Shown: positions 1 to 8,295, counted from the first letter of the stretch. The stretch is 13,928 nt of DNA from JADLEX01 sp964586775 (GCA_964586775.1 CAZPJD010000110.1:1-13928), one strand, 5' to 3'. Numbers and translations are program-made. Notes: a model not told the origin generated them from the letters alone.

Positions 1-708
1 CATCACCGCCACGCCCGCCGCGTTGTCGTTGGCCCCGGGGCTGATCTTCGCGAATTCGAGCTGCGAGAAGATGACGACGGGAATGAGGTTCACGACGATC
101 GCCGCCAGCAGGACCCAGGTCGAGACCGTTCCCGGCCCCATCACGCGGTAGTGCAGCACGGCCGCGGGCGCGGTCAGAAACGCGACGACGACGAGCGAGA
201 GCATGAGCGGCTGCGTGCCGAGCAACTGCTTGTGGACACGGCAGACGCGCTCCGCCTGCACCGGCTCCATGATCATCCCCATCTGCCCCGAGTCGATGTG
301 CGCGGCGAAGACCACGGTCTTTTTCGCGGCGCCTTTCGCCGCGAGACGCCCGATCACGTGGCGGCTCGTCGCCGACGGCAGCAGCGAGCGAATCCAGTAA
401 AAGCGCGTGGTCGAGTCGCCCCAAAATGAAATCAGGATCAGCGCCTGCGCGACGAACGCGACGAAGGGGCTCGTGACCGCGATCAGGCACGTCGCCGCCA
501 GAAACAACGCATGAAGCGCCCACGCCATGGGAAAGTGCGGCACGACGCGAAACGGCGCGACCTGCGGGTCGAGACCCAGATCCGTCATCCGCCGCGACAC
601 GTAGAGCGCCGCGCGGGCCTCGCCCTCGGTCGCGGGGCCGCGATTCGGGATCTCGGCCAGCGCGCTCACGTCGTCCATCATCCGTTCGGGCTCTTTTCGT
701 GTCGCCAT
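1..708 (-). CDS. Membrane-embedded M28-family zinc metallopeptidase (3' end cut by window)
   Basis: The 236 visible residues run off the left edge. The N-terminal 60 residues look like the start of an M28 aminopeptidase, with the IPNRGPATEGEARAA stretch around 20-34. Then come hydrophobic segments at about 61-80 and 82-95, the zinc-ligand motif AHIDS at 136-140 (His137), two more hydrophobic segments at about 168-185 and 196-215, and the second metal motif GANDNAAG at 225-232 (Asp228). In ordinary M28 enzymes the HxDS and GADDN motifs are only about a dozen residues apart, so here the metal centre is interrupted by membrane hairpins. The downstream Glu and His ligands lie outside the window. 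ATG at 708 has GGAG seven bases upstream, and that GGAG overlaps the stop of the lipoprotein gene four bases away, so the two are probably co-translated. It is likely an inner-membrane exopeptidase; the substrate is unknown. Family call is firm, activity inferred. Confidence 0.82.
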   Translation of the reverse strand, partial: MATRKEPERMMDDVSALAEIPNRGPATEGEARAALYVSRRMTDLGLDPQVAPFRVVPHFPMAWALHALFLAATCLIAVTSPFVAFVAQALILISFWGDSTTRFYWIRSLLPSATSRHVIGRLAAKGAAKKTVVFAAHIDSGQMGMIMEPVQAERVCRVHKQLLGTQPLMLSLVVVAFLTAPAAVLHYRVMGPGTVSTWVLLAAIVVNLIPVVIFSQLEFAKISPGANDNAAGVAVM

Positions 709-712
709 GTCG

Positions 713-1486
713 TCACTCCGCTTGGGCGTCGCCGCCCGATTTCGATTTCACGCACCGAAATCCCACGTGGCTCGCCGCGTAGTCGGGCGAGTGATCCACG
801 GCGAACCCCCGATACGAGGGCCGCAGATGCCACGGCTGGCCGATCAGCCAGCTCCCGCCCTTGATGACGCGCCACTCGCCCGCCGCCGCGCCCGTCGGGT
901 CGCTCGTCTCGTCGATGTCCGCGAGGGGCGCATACCAATCCGCCGTCCATTCATCGACGTTGCCGGGCAGATCGAAGAAACCCCACGCGTTGGCGCTCTT
1001 TGCCGCGACGGGGTGCGTCGCACCGTTCGCGTTCCCCGCATGCCACGCGACGTCGTCCAGGCACGCCGGGTCTTCGCCGCACGCCCACGTCATCGCCGAT
1101 CCGGCGCGCGCGGCGTATTCCCACTGGGCCTCGGTGGGCAGACGCGCGCCGATCGCGCGGCAAAAAGCGTCGGCGTCGTACCAGTCCACGCCCTCGACCG
1201 GGCAGCGCGAGCACTCGTCGAAGGTGTTCGGGTTGACTCCGGCGACGCTCAGGTATTGTAGCAGCGTCACCTCGGTCGCGAGCATACGAAACGCCGAGAC
1301 GCTCACGGCGCGCGCGGGGATCTCATCGTCGGCGCAATCCGCGTCCGCCTCGGCGCACCCCATCGTGAACTCCCCGCCCTCGACCTCGATCCATCGAAAC
1401 GTCGCGTCGTCGTCGCGGTCGCGCTCGGGCGCGCACGCGCCGACGATCATAAGGGCGGCGATCACCATGGACACGCGGGAGCGCAC
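713..1486 (-). CDS. FGE-sulfatase (SUMF1)-fold lipoprotein, catalytic cysteines apparently absent
   Basis: This 257-residue protein starts with a lipoprotein signal (hydrophobic 7-17, lipobox VGAC, Cys18). The remainder is a formylglycine-generating-enzyme-like domain: GGEFTMG at 37-43, then RLPTEAQWEYAARAG, GNVDEWTADWY, a KGGSW block and the terminal GFRCV, in the usual order. True aerobic FGE carries two active-site cysteines shortly after the GGS block. By eye these positions read SWLIGQPWH here, with no Cys, so sulfatase activation is not predicted. Other cysteines (MGC plus DADC, ECSRC, CGEDPAC) are spaced like structural disulfides suited to an exported protein. GTG at 1486 is chosen because GGAG lies 11 bases upstream; an ATG at 1468 would also preserve the lipobox but has no ribosome-binding site. 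It is the first gene of a two-gene unit with the M28 peptidase. Its role (binding or scaffolding at the cell surface) is inferred only. Confidence 0.88.
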   Translation of the reverse strand: MRSRVSMVIAALMIVGACAPERDRDDDATFRWIEVEGGEFTMGCAEADADCADDEIPARAVSVSAFRMLATEVTLLQYLSVAGVNPNTFDECSRCPVEGVDWYDADAFCRAIGARLPTEAQWEYAARAGSAMTWACGEDPACLDDVAWHAGNANGATHPVAAKSANAWGFFDLPGNVDEWTADWYAPLADIDETSDPTGAAAGEWRVIKGGSWLIGQPWHLRPSYRGFAVDHSPDYAASHVGFRCVKSKSGGDAQAE

Positions 1487-1525
1487 GATCCGACGTTCTC
1501 CGTTGTTCGGGGACCTGAGTCGCTC

Positions 1526-1553
1526 ATTGTTCGGCGGGGCGATCCGTTGTCAA
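1526..1553 (-). promoter_or_regulatory. Sigma70-type promoter for the FGE-fold lipoprotein/M28 unit
   Basis: On the minus strand a perfect TTGACA lies at 1553-1548, followed after 16 bases by AACAAT at 1531-1526 (4 of 6 matches to TATAAT). Predicted transcription start is near 1519, giving a leader of about 33 bases before the GTG at 1486. It is the only good promoter-like pair in the 99-base gap after the ribonuclease Z stop. Confidence 0.55.
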
Positions 1554-1568
1554 GCGACGATCGGATCG
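1540..1568. promoter_or_regulatory. Inverted repeat flanking the -35 element (possible operator)
   Basis: CGATCCG (1540-1546) and CGGATCG (1562-1568) are a perfect 7-base inverted repeat with centres 22 bases apart, about two helical turns. The TTGACA of the promoter sits between them. This is the geometry of a dimeric repressor site. A hairpin acting at the end of the ribonuclease Z transcript is an alternative, but there is no T tract. Confidence 0.35.
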
Positions 1569-1585
1569 AGGATGGCGCGCGTCGA

Positions 1586-2512
1586 TCAGGGCCGGACGGG
1601 AATCTCGTAGCGCGCGAGATCGCGCCCGATCTCCATCGCGGGATATTCGGCCGCGGCCTGCGCGCCGAGCCGCGCCAGATCCTCGTCGCGATAGCGTGGC
1701 GAAAAATGAAACAGCACCGCGCGCGCCGCGCCGGCCTCGCGCGCCTGCTTCGCCGCCTGCACCACCGTCTGGTGGCCCTTCAGGTTCGCGTCGTCCGCCA
1801 TCTCGTGCTCGAACATGCCCTCGACGAACAGCAGGTCCGCGCCGCGCGCGAGTTCGACGAGGTTGCGGCATGGGCGCGTGTCGCTGGCGTACACGATGCG
1901 CCGCCCCGCCCGCGGCGGTCCGAGCACCTGCTCCGGCCGGATCTCGCCGACCCCCTCGACCGTCACGGTCTCGCCGCGCTGCAAGCGCCCCCACGCGGGG
2001 CCCTCGGGCACGCCCAGTTCGCGCGCGCGCTCCACCGAAAACCGGCCCGGCTGGTCGCGCTCGACGACCGCGTAACCCAGGCAGCGCGTTCGGTGGCGAA
2101 GCTGGCGAAACACGACCTCGAATCCCGCCTCGACCAGCGCGACGCCATCGGTGCCGTGCAGCTCGTTCACTTCGAGCGGATAGTCGCGCTCAAAGGCGAG
2201 CGTGCGCTGCTGCGCGTCGACGTAGTCGGCGATGCCGCGCGGGCCGTGGATGCGCACCGGGCCGTCGGGCTCGCTCTGGTTCAGCATCATGAGCAGGCCG
2301 GGCAGGCCCGTCACGTGATCGGCGTGCAGGTGGCTGATGAAAATATCGCGGATGGGCTTGATGCCGATCTTCGCCATCTTGATGGGGATCTGCGTGCCCT
2401 CGCCGCAATCGAACAGCAGCGTGCGCCCTTCGAGGCGCACCGCGAGGCTGACGAGAAACCGGTACGGCATCGGCATCATGCCGCCGCTGCCGAGCAGGAC
2501 GCACTCGATCAC
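1586..2512 (-). CDS. rnz: Ribonuclease Z (tRNA 3' endonuclease)
   Basis: RNase Z cleaves the 3' trailer of tRNA precursors in the cytoplasm. This is a full-length short-form enzyme of 308 residues in the metallo-beta-lactamase fold. Visible zinc ligands and motifs: HLHADH at 61-66, His140 in the RHRTRCLGY block, Asp211 in YASDT, EGMFE at 231-235, GHQT at 246-249 (the HST-type motif) and His269 in HFSPRY. The flexible tRNA-binding arm is recognisable at about 156-182, with a LGVPEGPAWGRL core typical of the family. The start is GTG at 2512, overlapping the flippase stop by four bases (GTGA) and preceded by a strong GGAGGGG five bases upstream. It is the last gene of the four-gene minus-strand operon, so its expression is probably tied to envelope genes upstream. 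Confidence 0.95.
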   Translation of the reverse strand: MIECVLLGSGGMMPMPYRFLVSLAVRLEGRTLLFDCGEGTQIPIKMAKIGIKPIRDIFISHLHADHVTGLPGLLMMLNQSEPDGPVRIHGPRGIADYVDAQQRTLAFERDYPLEVNELHGTDGVALVEAGFEVVFRQLRHRTRCLGYAVVERDQPGRFSVERARELGVPEGPAWGRLQRGETVTVEGVGEIRPEQVLGPPRAGRRIVYASDTRPCRNLVELARGADLLFVEGMFEHEMADDANLKGHQTVVQAAKQAREAGAARAVLFHFSPRYRDEDLARLGAQAAAEYPAMEIGRDLARYEIPVRP

Positions 2513-4083
2513 GACCGCCCCTCCGCGTTACGCGGCGTCATCCAACGCGCGACAAAGGCCGCGCCCGGGATGCGGCTCTTGCCGACGATTTCGAGAATGG
2601 CGGGGTCGATGGGGCGCAGCACGACGAGCATCGCTCCGAAAACGCATACGCCGACGGGGAGCCCCACCGCGAGGCGCCATACGTCGGCGGGCGGAACATA
2701 GCGGCAAACCCCCGCAACGGCAAGCCCCATCACGGCGGACGCGAGCGAGATCTTGGCGACGAACATCCACGGATATTTCGGATGCAGCGCGCGGTGCAGC
2801 AGCACGGCCTCGTACGCGAATCCCGCCAAGGTGGCGGCGGCGGTGCCGATCGTCGCGCCCCACGCGCCATAGCGCGGGATGAGCACAAAGTTCACCGCGG
2901 CGTTGGCGACGCCGAAGATCGCGCGCGACGTGATGAGCGCGCGCTCGCGGTCCATCGCGCCCAAAAAGTTCGCCGCGATACCGGAATACTTGCCGATCGC
3001 CATGACGGGCAGGAACAGCATGGCCGGGCCGATGATGCCGAAGCCCTCTTCGCCGTACATCAGGCGCAGCAGATCGTCGCCGAGCAGCAGGCCGCCGACC
3101 GCGACGGGAATCGCGAACAGGTACATGTATTCGAAGATCGCGCCGAACACGCGGCGCAGCTTCGCCATGTCGCCCGTCGCGTACACGTCGGCCACCAGCG
3201 AGAGCGTGAAGCCTTCGGTGAAGACCTTCGAGAACACGCCGTAAGCGAAAAACGCAAAGTTGTACGCGAGGCCGTAGTACGTGACCTGACGCAGGTCGGG
3301 ATGCAGGAATCCGAGCATCCAGATGTCGAGCTGCTTTTCGAGGACGATGTTGAGCAGGTCGTAGAGATAGAATGTGAACGAGAACGCGACCACGCGGCGG
3401 ATCGAGAACGCGCGCGTGCGTTCGCGGGCGGGCTTTGCGTTTGATGATTCGACGGGTCGCGTTCTTTTCTCATCCCACCACATCCACGCGCAGCCGAGCA
3501 GCGTCGCCGCCGCATTGGCGGTGATGACCAGCGTGACGCCGCCGCCCGCGACGAGCCCGATCACCGCGACGGCGAGATAGACCGTGACCACCGCGGACTG
3601 GATGACGTTGATCTGCTTTTGCCGATAGCGCGCGACGAGGATGCGCGTCTGAAGGTTTTGCACCGAGGTGGTGACGAGCATGACCGCGGACGCGTACACG
3701 AGGCCGACGCGGGATGCGTCGTGCAGGTACGACTCGGCGATGGCCCGCGCGAAAACGACCAGCAGCGCGCCCGCCGCGAGCGACACCGCAAGGCGAAACG
3801 CCATCATCTTTCGCAGGAAGGCGCGCTCGCCGATGCCCTCTTCACGCACCTGCGGCAAAAACCGCAGCAGCGTGTTGCCGATGCCGAGGCTGATGAACAT
3901 CACCAGCGTGGCCTGGATGTTCAACGCGCCGATGAGCGCGCCGTTTTCCAGCGCGCCGAGCATCCGCAGCAGGATGATGCTCTCGATGTACTTCGCCAGC
4001 ATGAAGTACAGCTTGCCGGCGAAATTCCACGCCATCGCCCCGGCCGCCCGCTGGCCGAGGGATCGCTGGTGGGAATCGCTCAC
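2509..4083 (-). CDS. MOP-superfamily polysaccharide/lipid-linked oligosaccharide flippase (Wzx-like)
   Basis: The 524-residue protein is almost wholly hydrophobic, with roughly 12-14 predicted transmembrane helices in two similar halves. The halves are divided by a charged cytoplasmic-type loop around 205-225 (EKRTRPVESSNAKPARERTR). Length and helix layout match the polysaccharide biosynthesis/Wzx branch of the MOP superfamily, which moves undecaprenyl- or polyprenyl-linked glycans across the inner membrane. The second half includes the YGAWGATIGTAAATLAG segment common in this branch. GTG at 4083 lies 12 bases after the M16 protease stop, with a GGAAAGAG stretch just upstream. Its stop overlaps the ribonuclease Z start. 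An Agl23-like protein sits two genes upstream, and that family is named for its association with flippases. The glycan carried cannot be told; a MATE drug exporter is less likely on sequence character. Confidence 0.85.
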   Translation of the reverse strand: MSDSHQRSLGQRAAGAMAWNFAGKLYFMLAKYIESIILLRMLGALENGALIGALNIQATLVMFISLGIGNTLLRFLPQVREEGIGERAFLRKMMAFRLAVSLAAGALLVVFARAIAESYLHDASRVGLVYASAVMLVTTSVQNLQTRILVARYRQKQINVIQSAVVTVYLAVAVIGLVAGGGVTLVITANAAATLLGCAWMWWDEKRTRPVESSNAKPARERTRAFSIRRVVAFSFTFYLYDLLNIVLEKQLDIWMLGFLHPDLRQVTYYGLAYNFAFFAYGVFSKVFTEGFTLSLVADVYATGDMAKLRRVFGAIFEYMYLFAIPVAVGGLLLGDDLLRLMYGEEGFGIIGPAMLFLPVMAIGKYSGIAANFLGAMDRERALITSRAIFGVANAAVNFVLIPRYGAWGATIGTAAATLAGFAYEAVLLHRALHPKYPWMFVAKISLASAVMGLAVAGVCRYVPPADVWRLAVGLPVGVCVFGAMLVVLRPIDPAILEIVGKSRIPGAAFVARWMTPRNAEGRS

Positions 4084-4095
4084 GGACTCTTTCCG

Positions 4096-6729
4096 TTACG
4101 CGCGGCCGGGCGCCGTGATGAGAGCCTCGACGTGCGCATCGGGCCGCAGGTAGTGGCGCGCGGCGCGCAGCACATCGCGCGCGCTCACGCGCTCGATCGC
4201 CTTCGCCAAGCGGAAGGGATCGAGATATCCGAGGCCGAGCAATTCGTCGAGCGCCATCGACAGCGCCAGCGACGCCAGGTGCGCCATCTCGATCTGCGTG
4301 CTGCCGATCAAATAGTTTTTCGCGTGCTCGAGCTCGTCCGCGCCGATGGGTTCGCTGCGCAGGCGCTCGATCTGCTCCCAGATGCCCTTGCGCGCCGCAT
4401 CGACGTTGCCGTGCGAGGTGCCGATGTAGATGCCGAACGCGCCGGGCTCGACGCCCTCCTGATTGAAGCTCGACACCGAATACGCGAGGTGGCGGCGGTC
4501 GCGAAGCTCCATGAAAAGCCGCCCGCCCTGCCCCGACAGCAGCGCGTTGAGTACCTCGATCGCATGCCGATCGCGCCCCGCCAGCCGCGCCCCCTGAAAG
4601 CCCACGATCAGGTGCGCCTGCTCCTTGTCGCGATGCAGCGCCACGGCGCGCGGCGCTTCGGGCGCCGACTCGGGTTTCGGCGCCGCCGCGGGCGTTTCGC
4701 GCCGTGCGTAAACGCCGAAATACTCCTCGGCCAGATCGCGCACGTCCTCGTAGCGCACGTCCCCCGCGATGGCGATCACCACGCGGCGCGGGTCGAGCAG
4801 CCGCCGATGAAACGCGCGCAGCCGACTCGCCGTGATCGTCCGCACCGATTCCTCGGTGCCCGCGCCGGGCAATCCGTAGGGATGACGCATGAAGAGCGTG
4901 GAGAGGAACAGGTCCATGCACCGCCGCTCCAGCGCGTCCTCGCGGCGCTTGATCGACGCGATCTGCTCGTGACGCTCGCGGTCGATTTCGGCGTCGTCGA
5001 AACTCGGCAGCCACAGCGCCTCGGCGGTCAGTTCCATCGCCGTGCGCAGGTGGCGGCTCAGAAACTCGGTGGTGATGCCGATGCTGTTGCGTCCCGAGAA
5101 TCCGCCGATGCCGCCCGCGAGGGACTCGACCGTCTTGGCGAACTCCAGCGCGTCGCGCCGCTTGGTCCCGCGCGTCAGCATGCGCGACAGGAATCGCGAG
5201 ATCCCGGCGGTCTCGGGCTTTTCGTATCGCGATCCCCCCGCGACGCACGTGCGCATCGAAAAGATCGGGGCCTGCGTCGTTTCTTTCACGATCAGGCGCA
5301 CGCCGTTGGCGAGCGTCGTCATGCGCAGCCGCCCGCGTCGCCCGTGCACCGCCGCCAGCGTGGGCGACACCGGCGTCGCTTTTTGGGGATCGGGCGCCAA
5401 GGTGCTCCGCTTCGGGCGAATCGGCTTGATCGCATCGAGCGAGGCGAGCACGGCCTTGGCGTCGAGGCCGGCGGCGGCGGGTTTGGGCGCAAGCACGCTG
5501 ACGGCGACCGACGCGCGGTCGAGATACATCCACGCGGCGCGGCGCACGGCTTCGGCGTCCACCGCGGCGAGCGTCGCCAGATAGCGTTCGTCGAAATCGA
5601 GCCGCCCGAATTGCAGATACGAATAGCCGAGCTTTTTCGCGAGGCCCGAGGGCGTCTCGCGCTCGAAGACGAAGTCGGCCTCGATGTTTCGCTTCGCGCG
5701 TTCGAGCTCCTCGTTCGCGATCGGCTCGTGCCGGAACCGCTCGACCTCTCGCAGCACACCGCCGACCGCCGCGAGGGTGCGCCGGGGCGCGCACACGCCG
5801 CCCGCCGCGAGCACGCCATGATCGCGTAGGCTGTAGTTGTAGGCGTAGACCTCGTGAACGAGGCGCCGACCGCGCTTGACGCGCTGAACGAGCCGCGACG
5901 ACTCGCCCGAGCCCAGCACGAGCGCCAACACGTCGAGCACCACGCTGTCGGGATCGCCGACATGGGGCACACGCCACGCGACCTCGAAGGTCGTCTCCTG
6001 CACGTCGGAGAGCGCGACATGGGCGCGCGGGCGATTGCGGCGCGGCTCGGCGGGGCGCTCCGGGCGTTTCGGTTCCTTCGCCTTCGCGCGCTTCGCCGCG
6101 CGCTCGAGCGCCCCTCGCGCCTCGTTCGCGTCGAAGTCCCCGGCGATCACGTAAAAAACATTGGCGGGCGCGTAGTACGCGTCGAAAAACGCCTTCACGT
6201 CGTCGCGCGTGATCGCGGCGAGGGTCTTGCGCCTGCCGATGATGGGGTTTCGGTACGGGTGTCGCGCGAAGAGGAGCTTGAGCAGGTTGTTGCCGACGAT
6301 CTGCCCGGGCGTGTCGTCGGCGCGCTTCATCTCCTCGAAGATGACGCGCAGTTCCTTCGCCAGTTCGTCCGCGTCGAGGCTCGCGTTGCGGATCGCGTCG
6401 GTCAGCACATCCAGCGCGCGCGGCCACCAGCGCGACGCGATGGTCACGTAGTAGCAGGTGTGATCGAAGGTCGTGTAGGCGTTGATGTCGCCGCCCGCCG
6501 CTTCGATGTCCGCGGCGATGCGTCCCACCGGCCGCGTGGGCGTGCCCTTGAAGATCATGTGCTCGTGCAGGTGCGCAAGCCCCGCCTGCGCCGGCAACTC
6601 GTCCGCCGAACCCACGCGCACGTAGGCCATGCACGACACCACTGGCGTGTCGTGGTTTTCGTGCAGCAGCGCGATGCTCCCGTCGGGCAGTTCGACGGTT
6701 TGCGTTTCATCCTTCAAGGTTTTCTCCAT
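4096..6729 (-). CDS. Two-domain M16 (pitrilysin/insulinase-type) zinc metalloprotease
   Basis: At 877 residues this is a full M16 protease with two tandem halves forming the clamshell. The first half carries the inverted zinc motif HLHEH at 53-57, with Glu126 and Glu133 about 70-76 residues later supplying the expected downstream glutamates. The second half begins near residue 445 (TTLANGVRLIVKE) and has no HxxEH, as is normal for the inactive half. FLSRML stands where the motif would be. No signal peptide is visible, so a cytoplasmic location is the default, although many bacterial relatives are exported. The ATG at 6729 overlaps the upstream gene by 23 bases and has little ribosome-binding signal. 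A TTG at 6717 has GGAG six bases upstream and also keeps the whole domain, so it may be the real start. It lies between a GT-C protein and a flippase, and a role in envelope protein turnover is only inference. Confidence 0.9.
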   Translation of the reverse strand: MEKTLKDETQTVELPDGSIALLHENHDTPVVSCMAYVRVGSADELPAQAGLAHLHEHMIFKGTPTRPVGRIAADIEAAGGDINAYTTFDHTCYYVTIASRWWPRALDVLTDAIRNASLDADELAKELRVIFEEMKRADDTPGQIVGNNLLKLLFARHPYRNPIIGRRKTLAAITRDDVKAFFDAYYAPANVFYVIAGDFDANEARGALERAAKRAKAKEPKRPERPAEPRRNRPRAHVALSDVQETTFEVAWRVPHVGDPDSVVLDVLALVLGSGESSRLVQRVKRGRRLVHEVYAYNYSLRDHGVLAAGGVCAPRRTLAAVGGVLREVERFRHEPIANEELERAKRNIEADFVFERETPSGLAKKLGYSYLQFGRLDFDERYLATLAAVDAEAVRRAAWMYLDRASVAVSVLAPKPAAAGLDAKAVLASLDAIKPIRPKRSTLAPDPQKATPVSPTLAAVHGRRGRLRMTTLANGVRLIVKETTQAPIFSMRTCVAGGSRYEKPETAGISRFLSRMLTRGTKRRDALEFAKTVESLAGGIGGFSGRNSIGITTEFLSRHLRTAMELTAEALWLPSFDDAEIDRERHEQIASIKRREDALERRCMDLFLSTLFMRHPYGLPGAGTEESVRTITASRLRAFHRRLLDPRRVVIAIAGDVRYEDVRDLAEEYFGVYARRETPAAAPKPESAPEAPRAVALHRDKEQAHLIVGFQGARLAGRDRHAIEVLNALLSGQGGRLFMELRDRRHLAYSVSSFNQEGVEPGAFGIYIGTSHGNVDAARKGIWEQIERLRSEPIGADELEHAKNYLIGSTQIEMAHLASLALSMALDELLGLGYLDPFRLAKAIERVSARDVLRAARHYLRPDAHVEALITAPGRA

Positions 6730-8224
6730 CCGGTTTTTCGTCCGCCGCCAAATCCTCGCGGATAAACAGCACCAGTTCCATCCCCGGCCACACGGGGTAT
6801 CGACTCTCGACGTACGGCGACGTCAGCTTCTCCCGCGTGCCCTCGGCGTACGCCTTCGACGCGATCACGATCGGCTGCGTCACGGCCATGTCGGGCGCGT
6901 TCGCGAAGTACGTCTTGTTCCGATACGCGCGCAGGTAGTACTTCGTCGGGCTCTGATAGTCCACGATCAGGATCTCGGTCAAAAGTCCCTGATCGATTTT
7001 CACCGCGTGCTCGATGGGCGCGATCATGTCGAGATAGCGCCGCATCGTCTGCACGTACACGATCGGCTCGCGGTCGTCGTCGAACCGTTCGAAATTCACC
7101 GTCCACGACCACGATCCGATGGCGACCAGCATCGCGGGCATCGCCGCCGCGACGCAGATGCGCGCCGCCAGACTCGGCTCCGCCCATCGCCACGCCGTCT
7201 CGACGCCGATCGCCGCGAGAAACACCAGCGGCACCGCGATCGGCATCACGCACCACGGGGTCTTGTACGGGATGGCCGAATAGACGGCAAGCTGAACGGC
7301 GAAAAACGTCAGGAAGAAGATGGAATCACCGCGCCGGTTGCGTGCGAGATCGACCAGCGCGGGCGCCGCCGCGACCAGAAGCGGCCAGTAGTAATAGAGC
7401 AGAAGTCGCGGAAAGTAGATCGCCGATTTCACGTGCCCCGTGTCGCTCACGCCGGTCTTGAGCCAGGGCACGTACGCGACGAAAAAGTCGGCGATGCCGC
7501 GCGGGTTCGTGCCGAAGGTGGTGAACGTCAGAATCCACACGATAAGCGCGATGCCGAGGGCGTCGAGTGCGCGGCGCAGAGAGATCCGCCCCACGGGAAC
7601 AGCGAAAGCGACGCCCGAGGACGACTCGCGCCCGGCGAATCGCGCGGCGACGAACCCGGCCCCCATCCCCAGCAGGGCAATCGCGGTCGTCTCCTTGATC
7701 GCGAACGCCCCGACGAGGGCGAGGAGCGTGCCGTGCAGATCGCGCGGACGCGCATCGCGCAAGAATCGCAGGAAAAAAAGGACGGTCGCGACGAGAAAAA
7801 GCGAGAGATAGACCTCGTGAATGAAGGTGCGCGAGAAGTACACATCGGGCGCGGCCACGGCGATCACGCCCGCACCAAAGAGCGCGCCCACCGGCCCCAC
7901 CAGCGGCGCGGCCGCCAGCAGCGCCACCACCGCGCAAAGACCCGCGAGGGCGGGCATCGAACGCAGCACCACTTCATCGTCGCCGAGCAGCGCCACCACG
8001 GGAAACGCGATCTCGTAAAGCAGCGGACCGTGGAAGTTTTCGGGGTTGTAGGCGTAGCCCTCGCCGCCGAGAAACCGATCGACGAAGTGGTGATTCACGC
8101 CCTCGTCGTGGTGCATCGGTTTGCGTTCGAGGTCCCAAAAACGCACGAACCCGGCGACGGCCAGCACGAGCACGGCGAGAACGGGATACCAACGGGAAGG
8201 CGGCATGGGCGCCGATATTGTCAC
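6707..8224 (-). CDS. GT-C fold membrane glycosyltransferase-like protein, TIGR03663/Agl23-like
   Basis: This 505-residue protein starts with a helix at about 13-30. Next comes a periplasmic loop rich in His and acidic residues: PMHHDEG at 36-42 with Asp40/Glu41 in the place of the acidic catalytic pair of GT-C enzymes such as PMT and ArnT. The same loop continues with YAYNPENFHGPLLYE. About ten more hydrophobic segments follow, then a soluble C-terminal domain from about residue 375. That loop with HGP is what I recall of TIGR03663, the flippase activity-associated Agl23 family; the assignment is from memory of the pattern. GT-C enzymes use lipid-phosphate sugars on the outer face of the inner membrane. 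The start is GTG at 8224 with GGGAG only four bases upstream; ATG at 8206 is an alternative. It is the first gene of the operon. A weak TTGAGA (8243-8238) to CAATAT (8220-8215) pair with a 17-base spacer overlaps the GTG, which would favour the ATG. Confidence 0.78.
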   Translation of the reverse strand: MTISAPMPPSRWYPVLAVLVLAVAGFVRFWDLERKPMHHDEGVNHHFVDRFLGGEGYAYNPENFHGPLLYEIAFPVVALLGDDEVVLRSMPALAGLCAVVALLAAAPLVGPVGALFGAGVIAVAAPDVYFSRTFIHEVYLSLFLVATVLFFLRFLRDARPRDLHGTLLALVGAFAIKETTAIALLGMGAGFVAARFAGRESSSGVAFAVPVGRISLRRALDALGIALIVWILTFTTFGTNPRGIADFFVAYVPWLKTGVSDTGHVKSAIYFPRLLLYYYWPLLVAAAPALVDLARNRRGDSIFFLTFFAVQLAVYSAIPYKTPWCVMPIAVPLVFLAAIGVETAWRWAEPSLAARICVAAAMPAMLVAIGSWSWTVNFERFDDDREPIVYVQTMRRYLDMIAPIEHAVKIDQGLLTEILIVDYQSPTKYYLRAYRNKTYFANAPDMAVTQPIVIASKAYAEGTREKLTSPYVESRYPVWPGMELVLFIREDLAADEKPDGENLEG

Positions 8225-8295
8225 AGCACTCCCGGCGTCTCAAGTCCGAATGTTGCCCGAACGCGCCCCGAGCGCACCCCGCGCGCGTCGCCCGA

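Noticed and set aside
713..1486. Calling the FGE-fold protein a functional sulfatase-modifying enzyme
   Set aside because: The expected active-site cysteines are not visible and no sulfatase gene is present in the window.
3619..5829. A 736-codon open frame on the plus strand, antisense to the flippase and M16 protease
   Set aside because: It is rich in Arg, His, Asp and Ala with no domain motifs, and exists because GC-rich third positions remove stops from opposite frames. The minus strand encodes clear families here.
3842..6634. A 930-codon open frame on the minus strand in another phase
   Set aside because: Its sequence is Arg/Ala/Gly-rich noise; the M16 protease in the neighbouring phase has its full catalytic motifs.
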